Shown: positions 28,244 through 37,869, numbered from the stretch's first letter. The stretch is 64,000 bases of DNA from Lachancea dasiensis (GCA_900074725.1 LT598457.1:1302001-1366000), one strand, 5' to 3'. The notes: a model not told the origin generated them from the sequence alone. Made by a program: numbers and translations.

Positions 28244-29776
28244 ATGATGAGTGTTTACGTTTTAACTTTCATATTTGGACTCGTGACACTAGCTCTACTT
28301 AAGATCATTTACCCACCATGGAACTTTCCTAAAAATATTCCTACTATTCCATTCTATGTTACTTTTTTAACCACACTTTGGGATTTTGACCAAGAAGACA
28401 TCTTCAATCTCTACCTCCGTGAACCGTTGGAGAAATATGGAGCCGTGAAACTTTATTTTGGCTCACGTTGGAATGTCGTAGTGTCAAGGCCCGAATTGCT
28501 TGCCCAGATGTTTAAAGACGAGGATACTTTCGCTAAGAGCGGTAATCACATAAAAATACCATATGGAGTCATTTCAGCTTATACTGGTGAGAATGTCATA
28601 TCGGCCCATGGGGCCATTTGGAAAATATTTCGGCGAACAATAACCCCGGGCCTTCAGATCTTTGATCACCGGCCAATGGTCGAGCATGCTGACTTGTTCT
28701 GTTCCCTTATTTCTAAGCAATTGGCAAAAAATGTCACATTGTGCCCTAAAAGGACGCTTTCGCACCCACTTGCAACAAGCGATTTTGAAAGTCAGAGTAC
28801 ATCAGGTGAAGTAGTCATGCCTGAACTAATTCAACGACTGAGCCTCGCAAATATCTCCAAAGTAGCCCTTGGGCTTGATATCGGTACCCTCACAAGGGAT
28901 AATTCGGACCTTCACGAACAGCTAAAAAATGTAAAGAGCAACATTTTCAAAGCACTGTACTTGAACTTTCCGATGCTAGATCTTTTGCCAATTCCGTCAC
29001 GTAGGCGTGCAAGGAAATATGTGGAAGATTTTAGAAGAAGCCTCATGAAATCAGTGAAAGCGAATCTGGTCAACAACTATACTTTTGAGCAAACATCATT
29101 TGCTTCGTCCGACCTAATTCGTAGTTTCAACCGTGAAGAGATATCTGAAAAGCAGCTTATTGATAACATTGTAATTATCATGGTGGCTGGCCATGAAAAC
29201 CCACAGCTCTTGCTTACAAGTTGCTTTTACATGCTTGCCAAGCATAAATCCTGGCAAAGAAAGATCAGGGAAGAGGTCAGAGATTGTAATGTAGACAAGC
29301 TCGGCGAGCTTCCTCTTCTCAACAGTTTTATCTTTGAGTGTATCAGACTCTATCCTCCGCTGTCCCAACTCATAAATCGCTGCACTACAAGGAAGTGTGT
29401 TCTGGGCACTGACATAGTCTTACCTAAAGGAGCCTACGTGGGATACAATGTGATGTCAACAGGAAGGTATAAATCTGGATGGGGAGAAAGCGCTGATAAT
29501 TTTATGCCCGAACGATGGGGAGCCAGTATTGACAAGATTATGAACGAGTGGAGACATAGAAAGAATACTTGCAATATGGGGGCATTTCACGGAGGACGTC
29601 GGGCCTGTCTTGGGGAAAAACTTGCTTTGCTAGAAGTACGTATTACCATGGCCACTGTTCTTCGAAGTTTTGAGTGGACTCTAGCCCCTGATTGGGCTGA
29701 CAGGGTTACATCTGCCGGGCCTCTGTGTCCCTTAGGGCTGAAATTGATATTTAGCGAATTATGCACATCTGAATAA
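28244..29776 (+). CDS. DIT2: Cytochrome P450 CYP56, dityrosine synthesis (Dit2)
   Basis: Dit2 oxidatively couples two N-formyltyrosine molecules to make the dityrosine precursor of the spore wall. The ATG gives 510 residues (S. cerevisiae 489); a second ATG follows directly. An N-terminal hydrophobic anchor (about residues 3-22) is followed by a proline-rich hinge. The oxygen-binding motif is AGHEN (315-319), with Asn where most P450s have Thr; the ExxR motif is ECIR (365-368); PERW and the haem loop FHGGRRACLG (448-457, haem-ligand Cys455) are intact. The enzyme looks functional. It pairs with DIT1 across a shared promoter. Confidence 0.94.
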   Translation: MMSVYVLTFIFGLVTLALLKIIYPPWNFPKNIPTIPFYVTFLTTLWDFDQEDIFNLYLREPLEKYGAVKLYFGSRWNVVVSRPELLAQMFKDEDTFAKSGNHIKIPYGVISAYTGENVISAHGAIWKIFRRTITPGLQIFDHRPMVEHADLFCSLISKQLAKNVTLCPKRTLSHPLATSDFESQSTSGEVVMPELIQRLSLANISKVALGLDIGTLTRDNSDLHEQLKNVKSNIFKALYLNFPMLDLLPIPSRRRARKYVEDFRRSLMKSVKANLVNNYTFEQTSFASSDLIRSFNREEISEKQLIDNIVIIMVAGHENPQLLLTSCFYMLAKHKSWQRKIREEVRDCNVDKLGELPLLNSFIFECIRLYPPLSQLINRCTTRKCVLGTDIVLPKGAYVGYNVMSTGRYKSGWGESADNFMPERWGASIDKIMNEWRHRKNTCNMGAFHGGRRACLGEKLALLEVRITMATVLRSFEWTLAPDWADRVTSAGPLCPLGLKLIFSELCTSE

Positions 29777-29856
29777 AGGCAAAGAACAGCTTAATAGTCA
29801 AATTATGGGTTACCTGTTATGTATCTCTGTTTGGTCAGCATGTGGTGAATGTAAGG

Positions 29857-30894
29857 TTACTCAATCGTAGACACTTGAGAAGCAACATCCAACGCGTAGT
29901 AAACTTGGTTCCAGAAGTAATCAAAATTCAGATCAAAACCCACAATGGTGCCCTCATTACTATCTTGACTATATTCTTTCATGACTGTCGTCTGCCCCAA
30001 ATCAGGACTTCTTTCTTGAGTAATAGCCTTCAGATCAAACCGCCTGTAACAAAATCCAATCTCCTCCGGCTTTTTCATGTGGTAAAATTGCAACAGAGGA
30101 AATAATGTAAGAGGATCGTGAACCGGTGCCCCATTCTCAAAACCTTGAGCATGCTCATAACTAACGCCGAAGAATATGAATAAATCATAAAAGAGTTTCC
30201 GCAAATTCGAATGTCCATCAGAAAGGACCCTCTGCTCCACGAGCTTCGTGGCAATTGCCTTATGCGTCAAGTCCAATGGCACTAGAATGCACTTTCGAGA
30301 AAGATCTGGATCCTCCAAAACGAAGTTGGCAGCCTGAGGATCTATCCAAATATTGAACTCAGCGGTCTCGTTCTCGTTCCGATTTCCTACACAAATACCC
30401 CCGCCCATGATGCTGATGAACTTAATCTTGGATTTTAGGCAAGGTCTTTCCCGCAGTAATGTAGCTGTAGATGTGAGAGACCCGGTTGACACAATTGATA
30501 TTGACCCGGGATAAGCTTCTATAGCGTCACTCATAGCTTGTATGTAGGTTTTCTCGGTGCTTAGAGGGGCCTTTGGGTCAGGTAATAATGTTGTACCATC
30601 CAGGCCCGAGTGGCCATGGATGTCTGGTGCATAGATGGCATCTCGAACCCATGGCTTTTGAGCACCAGCATAGACAGGTATCTGGTTGTGCTTATCCATG
30701 GCGGTGAGCAAGGATAGTGCATTGTAAGCTGTCTTCTCAGCCGCAGCATTTCCGTAAGAGGTACTTATTCCTAGCAGCTCAAATTCTGGTAGGAAGCAGG
30801 CCAGCAAGATAGCCACGGCATCATCGTGACCCGGATCGCAATCGAGCCAGATAGGAATCTTTAGCTTTGCTGCTATTTTATGATCTTGGGTCAT
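29857..30894 (-). CDS. URH1: Uridine nucleosidase Urh1
   Basis: Urh1 hydrolyses uridine (and cytidine and nicotinamide riboside) to the base and ribose, in pyrimidine and NAD salvage. The product is 345 residues; S. cerevisiae has 340. The inosine/uridine-preferring nucleoside hydrolase signature DCDPGHDDA (about residues 18-26) supplies the calcium-binding aspartates. The loop around GTPGG-like GGGICVGNRNENETAEFNIWIDPQAA (about 175-200) and the late His-Asp pair HDPLTLF complete the site. The chosen ATG is the first in frame. The stop is 80 bp from the DIT2 stop (convergent), as in the YDR400-402 region. Confidence 0.94.
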   Translation of the reverse strand: MTQDHKIAAKLKIPIWLDCDPGHDDAVAILLACFLPEFELLGISTSYGNAAAEKTAYNALSLLTAMDKHNQIPVYAGAQKPWVRDAIYAPDIHGHSGLDGTTLLPDPKAPLSTEKTYIQAMSDAIEAYPGSISIVSTGSLTSTATLLRERPCLKSKIKFISIMGGGICVGNRNENETAEFNIWIDPQAANFVLEDPDLSRKCILVPLDLTHKAIATKLVEQRVLSDGHSNLRKLFYDLFIFFGVSYEHAQGFENGAPVHDPLTLFPLLQFYHMKKPEEIGFCYRRFDLKAITQERSPDLGQTTVMKEYSQDSNEGTIVGFDLNFDYFWNQVYYALDVASQVSTIE

Positions 30895-31246
30895 TGGCAA
30901 TTATGAATGATGGACTTGGGATAAAGATTAACGAACTATATCTTATCTTTGAACCGTATTTCGTCAATGGAGACCAAACTCGACAACGATGCCATCGGAC
31001 TTCTTACCAGCAGCGGCGTCAGAATTAAATCAAGGCAATCGTTTAAAAGCCTGCTCGTCTGAGGTCAGCCGCTATAATTGTAAGGAAGGGTCTGAGGTGT
31101 CTTTTACCTTGAATGGTGCAAGGAAATTTTTACTGTGCATGGCAGTCTCTCGCGAAATGCCAAGCAACATAACTGTTGTAAGGTGAATCTTCGAATCGTG
31201 CGACATTTGTGTTTGTATGGGAAGAGGATCAAAGAATTGTTTTTTA

Positions 31247-31668
31247 TGGGGGCGAATCTGGTTCATTAGTAGAAAGCTTACTAAATTTGTCTTGTAAGTC
31301 GGTCATAGTTATTGTAAGATAAGTAACTTGGGTCTAGAGAATTCTATTTAATTCTCCGTGATTATTTTAGACATCAGACCTGGTTCAGTTACCTGACCAA
31401 ATGCCTGGTATTTATACCCGGTGACTCTGGTCAACACAATTATTAGTCACCCATTCTAGATCATTCTATAGCCCAAGGATAACGGCTTCAATACCATACA
31501 ATGCCGATAACTTTTCAATCGTCAATCCCATTGGACAACAGTTGATCTCTTCGACTTGTCTTAGATGGTAACTCGATTTGGATGGCCTCTGTTACGTACC
31601 ATCATTCTGTACCACTGTGTCACATATTCCCTGACGCTGATTATGCGATTAGGCGCACATCACCATCA
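31247..31668 (-). mobile_element. Solo LTR of the same Ty1/copia-like family (fossil)
   Basis: About 422 bp, alignable end to end with the LTR at 19417-19845 and in the same orientation. It starts TGATGG on the minus strand and has the same reading-frame start near the inner end. No internal element sequence is attached. It lies 350 bp upstream of URH1. Moderate divergence from the other copies suggests an old insertion. Confidence 0.8.
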
Positions 31669-32879
31669 GTTCCTGATAACTCACATTATTCCAAACACTT
31701 TTGCTACAATAGGAAAGAATTTTAAGCAACCATAGCGCATCATTAGCCAGGAGTGGTTTGGAAAGGTAGCGAAGTTGAAAAAAAACATGAATCTGGAACT
31801 GCTTTGAGGTCTTTTCTTTACCGGACTCTATGACCAATATTCCCCGCGTGATATGTTTTGAAGGGCCGATTGGTTAAACCTTTGGATGTACATAGCCATT
31901 ACAATTACTGTGCAACTACATCACTTGTCCTTTTCTGGCAATGAGCATCTGATAAATTTGCGTGACGGAGTACGCCGCGTGAAACCGGAATGGTAGCTAA
32001 TGTTCATATAGAGCACCATGCTGTGATCTTTATATTTCGGAGCTGAATGCCAGCCCTGAAGCAATTTAATGAGTTACGGAAGTTTTCGTACTTTAGGAAC
32101 TCATTTGCGTAGCCCAGAAGCATTGCTAAAATGCTCAACGATTTAAACACAGTTTGGTGGATTCGCAGGAGTACAAAACTTTGTCAGAACCAACGGAAGT
32201 TATGGATGAGGTACGCTGTGGGACAGGGTGGTTTGATAGACTATATCAACACAGTGTCAGATTAGTACGAAGCGATACATGTGATGTCTGTAAAATAAGA
32301 ACATAGAAGGTGCATAAAATCCAATGGGAATCAAGAGGAGTAGTAATCACACAGAGGTGCGCTGACCAGTCGTTCCAACATTTCGTTAGGAGCATATGTT
32401 GGATTTGCCAGCCCTGTCTTGGCTTGTATATTTGTAAACACTACACACCTTTTTCCTGTCGAAACGGTCAAGGAAGACATGACAAGTATCTCAGCGAACA
32501 ACTAAAACTTTAAATTGTTTATCCCACGCAGCAGTCGCTCCGTCGCTCCTCGCACAACTGCTGAGCAGAGAAACTGTTAAAACGGTGTTTCTAAGCAGTT
32601 GTACCTAGGTTGCTAGTCAATCAAGTTTATGGACTTCTTCAAAGCGAGGAGTTAAGCAAACATTGAGTGTTCTTAAAAGGACCTCTACGATTCAACATAT
32701 TGGTCTCCTTTATATAAATGCGATTGAGAAGAGGGAAGCGTAAGCGATAAGAAATCCTCGATGAGTTACTTGTAATATAGGGCAACGCACATCTAAAATT
32801 ATCATATTGCATTGACGACGCCTCTATGATATTGTCTTCAGACTTGGAATGTGCTTCCCTGGGCTCACAAGAATACATT
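31669..32879. other. Intergenic DNA between LTR and decayed transporter
   Basis: About 1.2 kb with no supportable gene, tRNA or further LTR. Short frames at 32310-32513 and 32639-32935 have no recognisable features. It may include degraded remains of the transporter gene promoter that follows. Confidence 0.45.
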
Positions 32880-33880
32880 ATGTCCCACAAGGACGAAACT
32901 GACGCAGATGACAATAAAGACGGGAGAGACGCCAACCGTATTACGGTTCCAGACGATGGCTACGGTTGGTTCGTAGTTGTGGCCCACTTCTTCTACAATT
33001 TCTCACAGTGGGGCGCCAACGCAGGGCATGCGGTATATCTAGCAGCGGCTACTAGCTGATCGCACTATATGCGTGATGTACCATGCTAGGCCATGTGGTT
33101 TTGTTTTCGATGTCCACTTTTACAGTATCTCTTGGCTATTCGCAGCACGGCTGTTCCATTGTCTCTTGCATGGTAAGTGTCGGCGCTCTATTATGAAGGC
33201 CGACAATTGGCTACATTACCGATATTAATGCGCCCGTTACCGTCAGCATCGTGGTACACTCTATTGTGTCAGTACTCTGCTTAGCCATGTGGATAACATG
33301 CAGTAATTTCGCAGCCGCATTGGTCTTTTCGTTGAATGTGGGATTGTTCATGGGTTCCATCTGGACGGTGTTATCGCCGATAGTGACTCGAGTAGTAGTA
33401 GACTTGACCAAAATGAGCGTCTGTTTGGGTATGAGATGGATATATCTCAGCGCTTACAGTACGATAGCACCCATCATCGGCCTGGAATTGCGAAAGTCAT
33501 GCGCAACGTCGGACAATCATTACAGTGGGACCGCGGTATTTGCTGGACTGATGTACTTCGGCTCAGTATTGGCATTATGGCTTTTGAGAGGTTTCTTAGT
33601 GACCCGAGATCGGAGGGCCAGGAAGGCTCATATAAGCTTTGACGACGGAGAGCTTCATCTCAAATTCTCACGCCAGCAATGGTCAGCAGGACTTCTCGAG
33701 TTCCCCCAACTATTAAATACTCTATCTACTACACTATACGACAAAGCTCCTCAAGGCCATTTCCACGGCGTACCAGCTGGATATACTAATCTAGAGTTTG
33801 CAGAAACAGATTCTCTAAGGAAGAAACACATCATTGCCCTGTTCGACAGCCTTTCTGGTATGAGTTACGATGTCCGTTGA
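32880..33880 (+). pseudogene. Decayed monocarboxylate-transporter-like (MCH/ESBP6 family) gene
   Basis: The first piece (32880-33059) encodes a polar N-terminus followed by PDDGYGWFVVVAHFFYNFSQWGANAGHAVYL, the signature first membrane segment of fungal monocarboxylate-porter-like MFS proteins, then stops. A second piece (from about 33210, open from 33251) encodes segments resembling the last four membrane helices, including NVGLFMGSIWTVLSPIVTRVV and APIIGLELRKS. The reading frames differ and about 200 central residues, some six to eight helices, are missing, so the gene cannot make a transporter. The tail of the second frame runs 66 bp into the antisense of HPT1. The intact family has about 450-500 residues. 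Exact orthology (MCH2, MCH4, MCH5, ESBP6 or PUL3) cannot be told. Confidence 0.75.
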
Positions 33881-34459
33881 TTCCCAAGGATACGCATACC
33901 AATAGTCAGGCACCTGTCTGGCAGCAATGTAGCGAGTCTTATCCTCCAACAATTCTGCTGGAAGATCCGCTTTCTTGGGCTTCAACTTGTCATGCAGAAC
34001 AAAGATCCCGAACTTGGTCTTACGCTCTGGCTGAGCTTCCAAGTCAATTCCTTGCGCAGCTGCCTGATCCGCCGCGTCTTTCTCAAGTTCGCTAAGTGCA
34101 TAATGCAAAGTCGTGCGCGTATCGTCCACTTCATCTACAATCAGTACATTCTTGCCGACGAGGTCCAACTTGCACTGTTCATAGTCAATCCATTGCGTTC
34201 TGTGCACAGTGACCCCTGGTTTTTCCTCCACCGAACCCACAGATTTGATATCTTCATAAAGCGACAATATAATGGCAAAAATTCTCACAGTTGGCACATT
34301 TGGCTCTTTTAAGAAAGTACGCAGTATTCTTGCTGGAATAAACCCACCACCGCCAATGGCTATAATCAAGTCGGGTTTGAATTGCTTGATCTTTTCTGCC
34401 GCCTCCTGGCAAAGTTGATGGACGTTGTTGTAACTGATATATTGCTTGTCAGAGCTCAT
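33815..34459 (-). CDS. HPT1: Hypoxanthine-guanine phosphoribosyltransferase Hpt1
   Basis: Hpt1 converts hypoxanthine and guanine with PRPP to IMP and GMP in purine salvage. The 214-residue product compares with 221 in S. cerevisiae. The type I PRTase fold is complete: the base-proximal loop IGGGGFIPARILRTFL (about residues 34-50), the PRPP-binding motif VLIVDEVDDTRTT (105-117), and PDYWYAYPWE near the C-terminus (about 182-191), which helps bind the purine. The ATG is clear. The 3' end overlaps, in antisense, the decayed transporter frame. Order URH1-HPT1-UTP5 matches YDR400W-YDR398W. Confidence 0.97.
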   Translation of the reverse strand: MSSDKQYISYNNVHQLCQEAAEKIKQFKPDLIIAIGGGGFIPARILRTFLKEPNVPTVRIFAIILSLYEDIKSVGSVEEKPGVTVHRTQWIDYEQCKLDLVGKNVLIVDEVDDTRTTLHYALSELEKDAADQAAAQGIDLEAQPERKTKFGIFVLHDKLKPKKADLPAELLEDKTRYIAARQVPDYWYAYPWESTDIVTHTRKAVEQGNDVFLP

Positions 34460-34774
34460 TTGGAGAGTTCTGAATTGATGTCAAATGGTTGTCTCAATGA
34501 TGTTCTCTTATCTTGCCAGGTGCTGCTGATGAGTTCACTTTACGGATATATACAATATATATATTTGTATATAAATGTATTTTTCATCTCAAATAATATC
34601 TGCCGATCGGAAATACCGAGATGACAGTATAATGATATCTATCCATCGACGGTCGAAATCGCTAAGCAACCTTAGCTTATACCTAGGATAGTTATTACAC
34701 GCTTCTATTATAGTCGGGTTCTCTGTCTCTATATGCTAAAATGCCAAAAATGTTGAAAAAAAACTTCGCGTCCT
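34460..34774. other. Spacer UTP5-HPT1 with HPT1 promoter
   Basis: This 315-bp spacer lies between two minus-strand genes. A strongly alternating TA tract (about 34546-34575) lies 90-115 bp upstream of the HPT1 ATG and is a likely TATA region. No other motif was recognised. Confidence 0.5.
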
Positions 34775-36670
34775 TCATTCCACCTCGACGTCGCTGTACC
34801 CTTCCTCAACATCTGGGTTCATTTCGGGATCATCTTGGAAGTCGTGCTCTTCGGATTCCAAGCGGGACACACCATTTTGATCTACGTCAGAGTCGGGTGC
34901 GTCATCGTCTTCGTCTTCATCGTAGTCCATTTCGCCGTCTTCAATCAAGCCCGCATCGTCAAGCTCTTCGTTGTATTCCACCTCTTCTTCTTCTTCTTCT
35001 TCTTCTTCTTCGTCGTTACCTTCCATATATTCCTGGTCTAATAAGGCCTGGCCCTTAGATAAAGCATCCCTGGCGCGATAGGCTTCGAGCCGGTTTAATG
35101 AAAGATTTAGACGAGTTTCTAGTGTTTGTAGACGAGGCAAGGTTTCGGCCCTCTTCCGCAAAGTCGAATGCAGCGACGCCAGGCTCGACATTAGGTTAGG
35201 CATCCGCGCGAGGTATCCGCCGTGAATGATCAAACACCACTTCACCCATACGTTTAACGGACCTTGGCGATTAGTCTGTCTAGCAATACGTTCGGCCAAC
35301 CTCTCCAGCAGCAAAACTGCTAGAGGAGGTTGCAACCGCCCTATGGTGCCTTTGATAATATTCTCATCGCGATTATTCAGTACGGTCTCCAGAAGAGAAT
35401 GGTCGTGCGATTGCAATGCTTGCGATAAAACCACGGTAAGCGTGCCCGTGGTAGCTCTTTTTTTGGCTTTTCTTGAGTCTACGCGACCTCCTCCAATCGA
35501 AGACGAGGCTAGTTTATCAGCTAGAGAGTCCTGTTCCTCCGAACCTGTTCTTTCCAATTCGGCGATGGCCTCTTCGACGTGCTTGAAATTATCGCCAGAA
35601 GTGACAGTGGCATTGCCCTCTGCGTACGATTTGGCAGCTGCAACGTCTTCGCCATGCAGGGACCTCTTGGACTGAGCCGAGACTGCCGAGGGACGGGGCT
35701 TTGTTATAATGTGTGTGGCAGAAAATTGGGCCCATTGGTACTGATCGAAATATGGAATGCTTGCATTTTCAAGCCACATTAAGTTGATGGTGTCCGCATT
35801 GACAAAGGCGTTGATGGTCTGTACGGGCTCCTGCGTTTCTGGCCTTTGGATCTTGACATGACTCGAGGACTGTTTGGAAACAACCCTACGTCTCTTGTTG
35901 CTGGTATTGACCAGAGGGTCTGGGAAAATTTCGGTGCACCCATTCTCGGTAGTGGCCACCACGACAAGGTCCTGGAAGAAGGACACCTGCGTTATGTCGG
36001 CTTGTGCTACTAGCACGGATTTCGTGGCTCCGGTAGACAAATCGTATATGTTCAAAAATCTGTCGTTACTAGCACCTGTCAGGAAGCTAGAGGGATTCAG
36101 CAGCGCCAAGTGTGTTACCGCAGAGATGTGGCCCGGAAACGTCTTCACAACCTTCCGAGTAGCAATGTCCACGAGCGACACCGAGTGGGAAGCTAATAAA
36201 ATGTGTGATTCGTCCACCACGCACAGCTTTTGCAAGTTTGCGCACCCCTCCACCTTGAACTGGCAGTCTAGGCTAAAGTCGGCCAACTTAAAGCGGTAGA
36301 TCGTGTCTGCCTGATCGCAGCACCACATAAACTCCTCCTGTACTTTGAAATCCCGGATTGCATGCATGTTGCCCGTGGACATCTTGTAGACGACCTGGTT
36401 AGCCGCAGGGGCATACAGCCAGACTTCCCCGGAGTTGAGGCCCAGCCCGACAACTTGCGAGTCGCTGGAAGCCAGAGTGACCCATTCCAGACACGTCACA
36501 CGCAGGCTGGAGTCCTCCATGTAGAGAAAGTTCTCGTTGGGCCTTCCGTTACCCTTGGATGCCGTTGTGGGCTCCACAGACACCCGCTGTTTATCCAGAG
36601 CGACCGTGACATACGCCAAAAATTGGCCACTTGAGTTGTACCGCGATAGAACCACTGGAGAGTCTCCCAT
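34775..36670 (-). CDS. UTP5: U3 snoRNP / t-UTP component Utp5
   Basis: Utp5 is a subunit of the t-UTP (UtpA) complex, which links rDNA transcription to early 18S rRNA processing in the nucleolus. The product has 631 residues; S. cerevisiae has 643. The N-terminal half is a WD40-like beta-propeller (about residues 1-300, including GHISAVTHLALLNPSSFLTGASNDRFLNIYD). The C-terminal half has the Utp12-type helical domain (about 410-540). The protein ends in a long acidic tail beginning with a run of glutamates encoded by a trinucleotide repeat. PAC and RRPE-like sites lie just upstream. Confidence 0.95.
   Translation of the reverse strand: MGDSPVVLSRYNSSGQFLAYVTVALDKQRVSVEPTTASKGNGRPNENFLYMEDSSLRVTCLEWVTLASSDSQVVGLGLNSGEVWLYAPAANQVVYKMSTGNMHAIRDFKVQEEFMWCCDQADTIYRFKLADFSLDCQFKVEGCANLQKLCVVDESHILLASHSVSLVDIATRKVVKTFPGHISAVTHLALLNPSSFLTGASNDRFLNIYDLSTGATKSVLVAQADITQVSFFQDLVVVATTENGCTEIFPDPLVNTSNKRRRVVSKQSSSHVKIQRPETQEPVQTINAFVNADTINLMWLENASIPYFDQYQWAQFSATHIITKPRPSAVSAQSKRSLHGEDVAAAKSYAEGNATVTSGDNFKHVEEAIAELERTGSEEQDSLADKLASSSIGGGRVDSRKAKKRATTGTLTVVLSQALQSHDHSLLETVLNNRDENIIKGTIGRLQPPLAVLLLERLAERIARQTNRQGPLNVWVKWCLIIHGGYLARMPNLMSSLASLHSTLRKRAETLPRLQTLETRLNLSLNRLEAYRARDALSKGQALLDQEYMEGNDEEEEEEEEEEVEYNEELDDAGLIEDGEMDYDEDEDDDAPDSDVDQNGVSRLESEEHDFQDDPEMNPDVEEGYSDVEVE
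34984..35012. repeat. Trinucleotide (CTT/GAA) microsatellite in UTP5
   Basis: About nine to ten CTT units on the plus strand encode the polyglutamate run of the acidic Utp5 tail. Length variation here would be in frame. Confidence 0.85.
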
Positions 36671-36708
36671 AACCGCTTTTGGTGCCTCTTTTTCTTGTTC
36701 AACAGCAG

Positions 36709-36750
36709 CTCATCGCATGGTATTTTCTTATGTACCTGTAAAATTTTCCA
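36709..36750 (-). promoter_or_regulatory. PAC and RRPE-like sites upstream of UTP5
   Basis: The PAC motif GCGATGAG (minus strand, 36709-36716) lies 39 bp and an RRPE-like TGGAAAATTTT (36740-36750) about 70 bp upstream of the UTP5 ATG. The pair is the hallmark of yeast ribosome-biogenesis promoters (Dot6/Tod6 and Stb3 sites), matching Utp5 function. Confidence 0.7.
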
Positions 36751-37374
36751 CTATTTACTACTGGCGCCAGGTGTCAGTAAAGATTGATAGTGATTTGGAA
36801 AATCATACAACAATGCTTGATACAGCACGAAAGACTCAGCTTCGCTATTGTCCTTTGCCAGCCATCTGCACGACGTTTGGAAGTTTTAAAGACGCCACCA
36901 AGGACTCCTCACTTTCGCGATTTGCAAATATATTATTTTTCTTGAATTGACTCTTGACCTAGTTTATAGCTCCTTTCTTTGGTCCAAAGAGACTGGAATC
37001 AAAACCAGCATTTCTACTCCAATTAAGCTCCCACCTATGCTCGCATTTAACAAGACATCTAAGCCTGGGGGCAGCTCTGACATTCCGCGTCGCAAGGTTG
37101 TTAACATTTTGTTATTTATCTCAATTTTTTCAGCCATTACCTAAGGAAAAAACATATATAAAGAGGGCATCGATATCCCAGTCAGTACACTCAAGATCTC
37201 CCAACCGCAAAGGCACTTATATTTGACTGTGTTTGTTGTTATGGGATTTGGAAAGCGACTCATGAACAGGAACTAAAGCAGGAAAACTAGAGATTCGATT
37301 ATTAGAGGGGTACAGACTTAAATATTTCTACTACCACGACTCCACGTTCCACATACACACACATAATAAATACA
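36751..37374. other. Divergent spacer UTP5/NCB2, NCB2 side
   Basis: About 620 bp upstream of NCB2. A TATATATAAA-like element lies near 37151-37160, some 215 bp before the ATG, and the leader just before the ATG is A-rich. No gene was recognised. Confidence 0.5.
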
Positions 37375-37869
37375 ATGGGAGAACAAGAAGATATATCGCT
37401 GCCTAAAGCTACGGTGCAGAAAATCATTTCAGAAGTACTGGAGAGCGATTTGACGTTCAGCAAGGAAGCCCGCGAGATCATCATCGAGTCCGGCATTGAG
37501 TTCATCATGATCCTGTCATCCATGGCGTCGGAGATGGCCGACAAAGAAGCCAAGAAAACGATCGCTCCCGACCACGTTATCAAGGCGCTACAGGAGCTGG
37601 AGTTCCACGACTTCATCCCTTATCTGGAGCAGATCCTTGTCGAACACAAGGAAACGCAGCGCATCAAAGAACGCCGCGACGCCAAATTCAAAAAATCAGG
37701 GCTCTCGGAGGAGGAGCTGCTTCGACAGCAGGAAGAGTTGTTCCGCCAGTCTCGGTCTCGGTTTCACCAAACAGGGTCCTCCGGGGGCGCAGATGGTGAC
37801 CAGGCCGTTTCGGAGGACGCCGCGGGCGAGCTTTCGCCTTCCGAGTCTATAAAAGCAGAAGAAGATTAA
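37375..37869 (+). CDS. NCB2: NC2 beta (Dr1) transcription regulator Ncb2
   Basis: Ncb2 dimerises with Bur6 (NC2 alpha) through a histone fold and binds TBP on promoters, inhibiting or redistributing it. The product is 164 residues; S. cerevisiae has 146. The histone fold spans about residues 8-95, with SLPKATVQKIISEVL, FIMILSSMASEMAD and KKTIAPDHVIKALQELEF nearly identical to yeast. KFKKSGLSEEELLRQQEELFRQSRSR follows as the conserved linker helix, then an acidic Ser-rich tail. The gene is contiguous here from ATG to stop; as I recall, the S. cerevisiae gene has an intron near its start. Confidence 0.97.
   Translation: MGEQEDISLPKATVQKIISEVLESDLTFSKEAREIIIESGIEFIMILSSMASEMADKEAKKTIAPDHVIKALQELEFHDFIPYLEQILVEHKETQRIKERRDAKFKKSGLSEEELLRQQEELFRQSRSRFHQTGSSGGADGDQAVSEDAAGELSPSESIKAEED

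Noticed and set aside
25779-29776. Reading DIT1/DIT2 as the PUL1/PUL2 pair of a pulcherrimin cluster
   Set aside because: Gene order (next to URH1 and RPB7) matches YDR402-404, and no intact transporter or regulator gene of a cluster is present.
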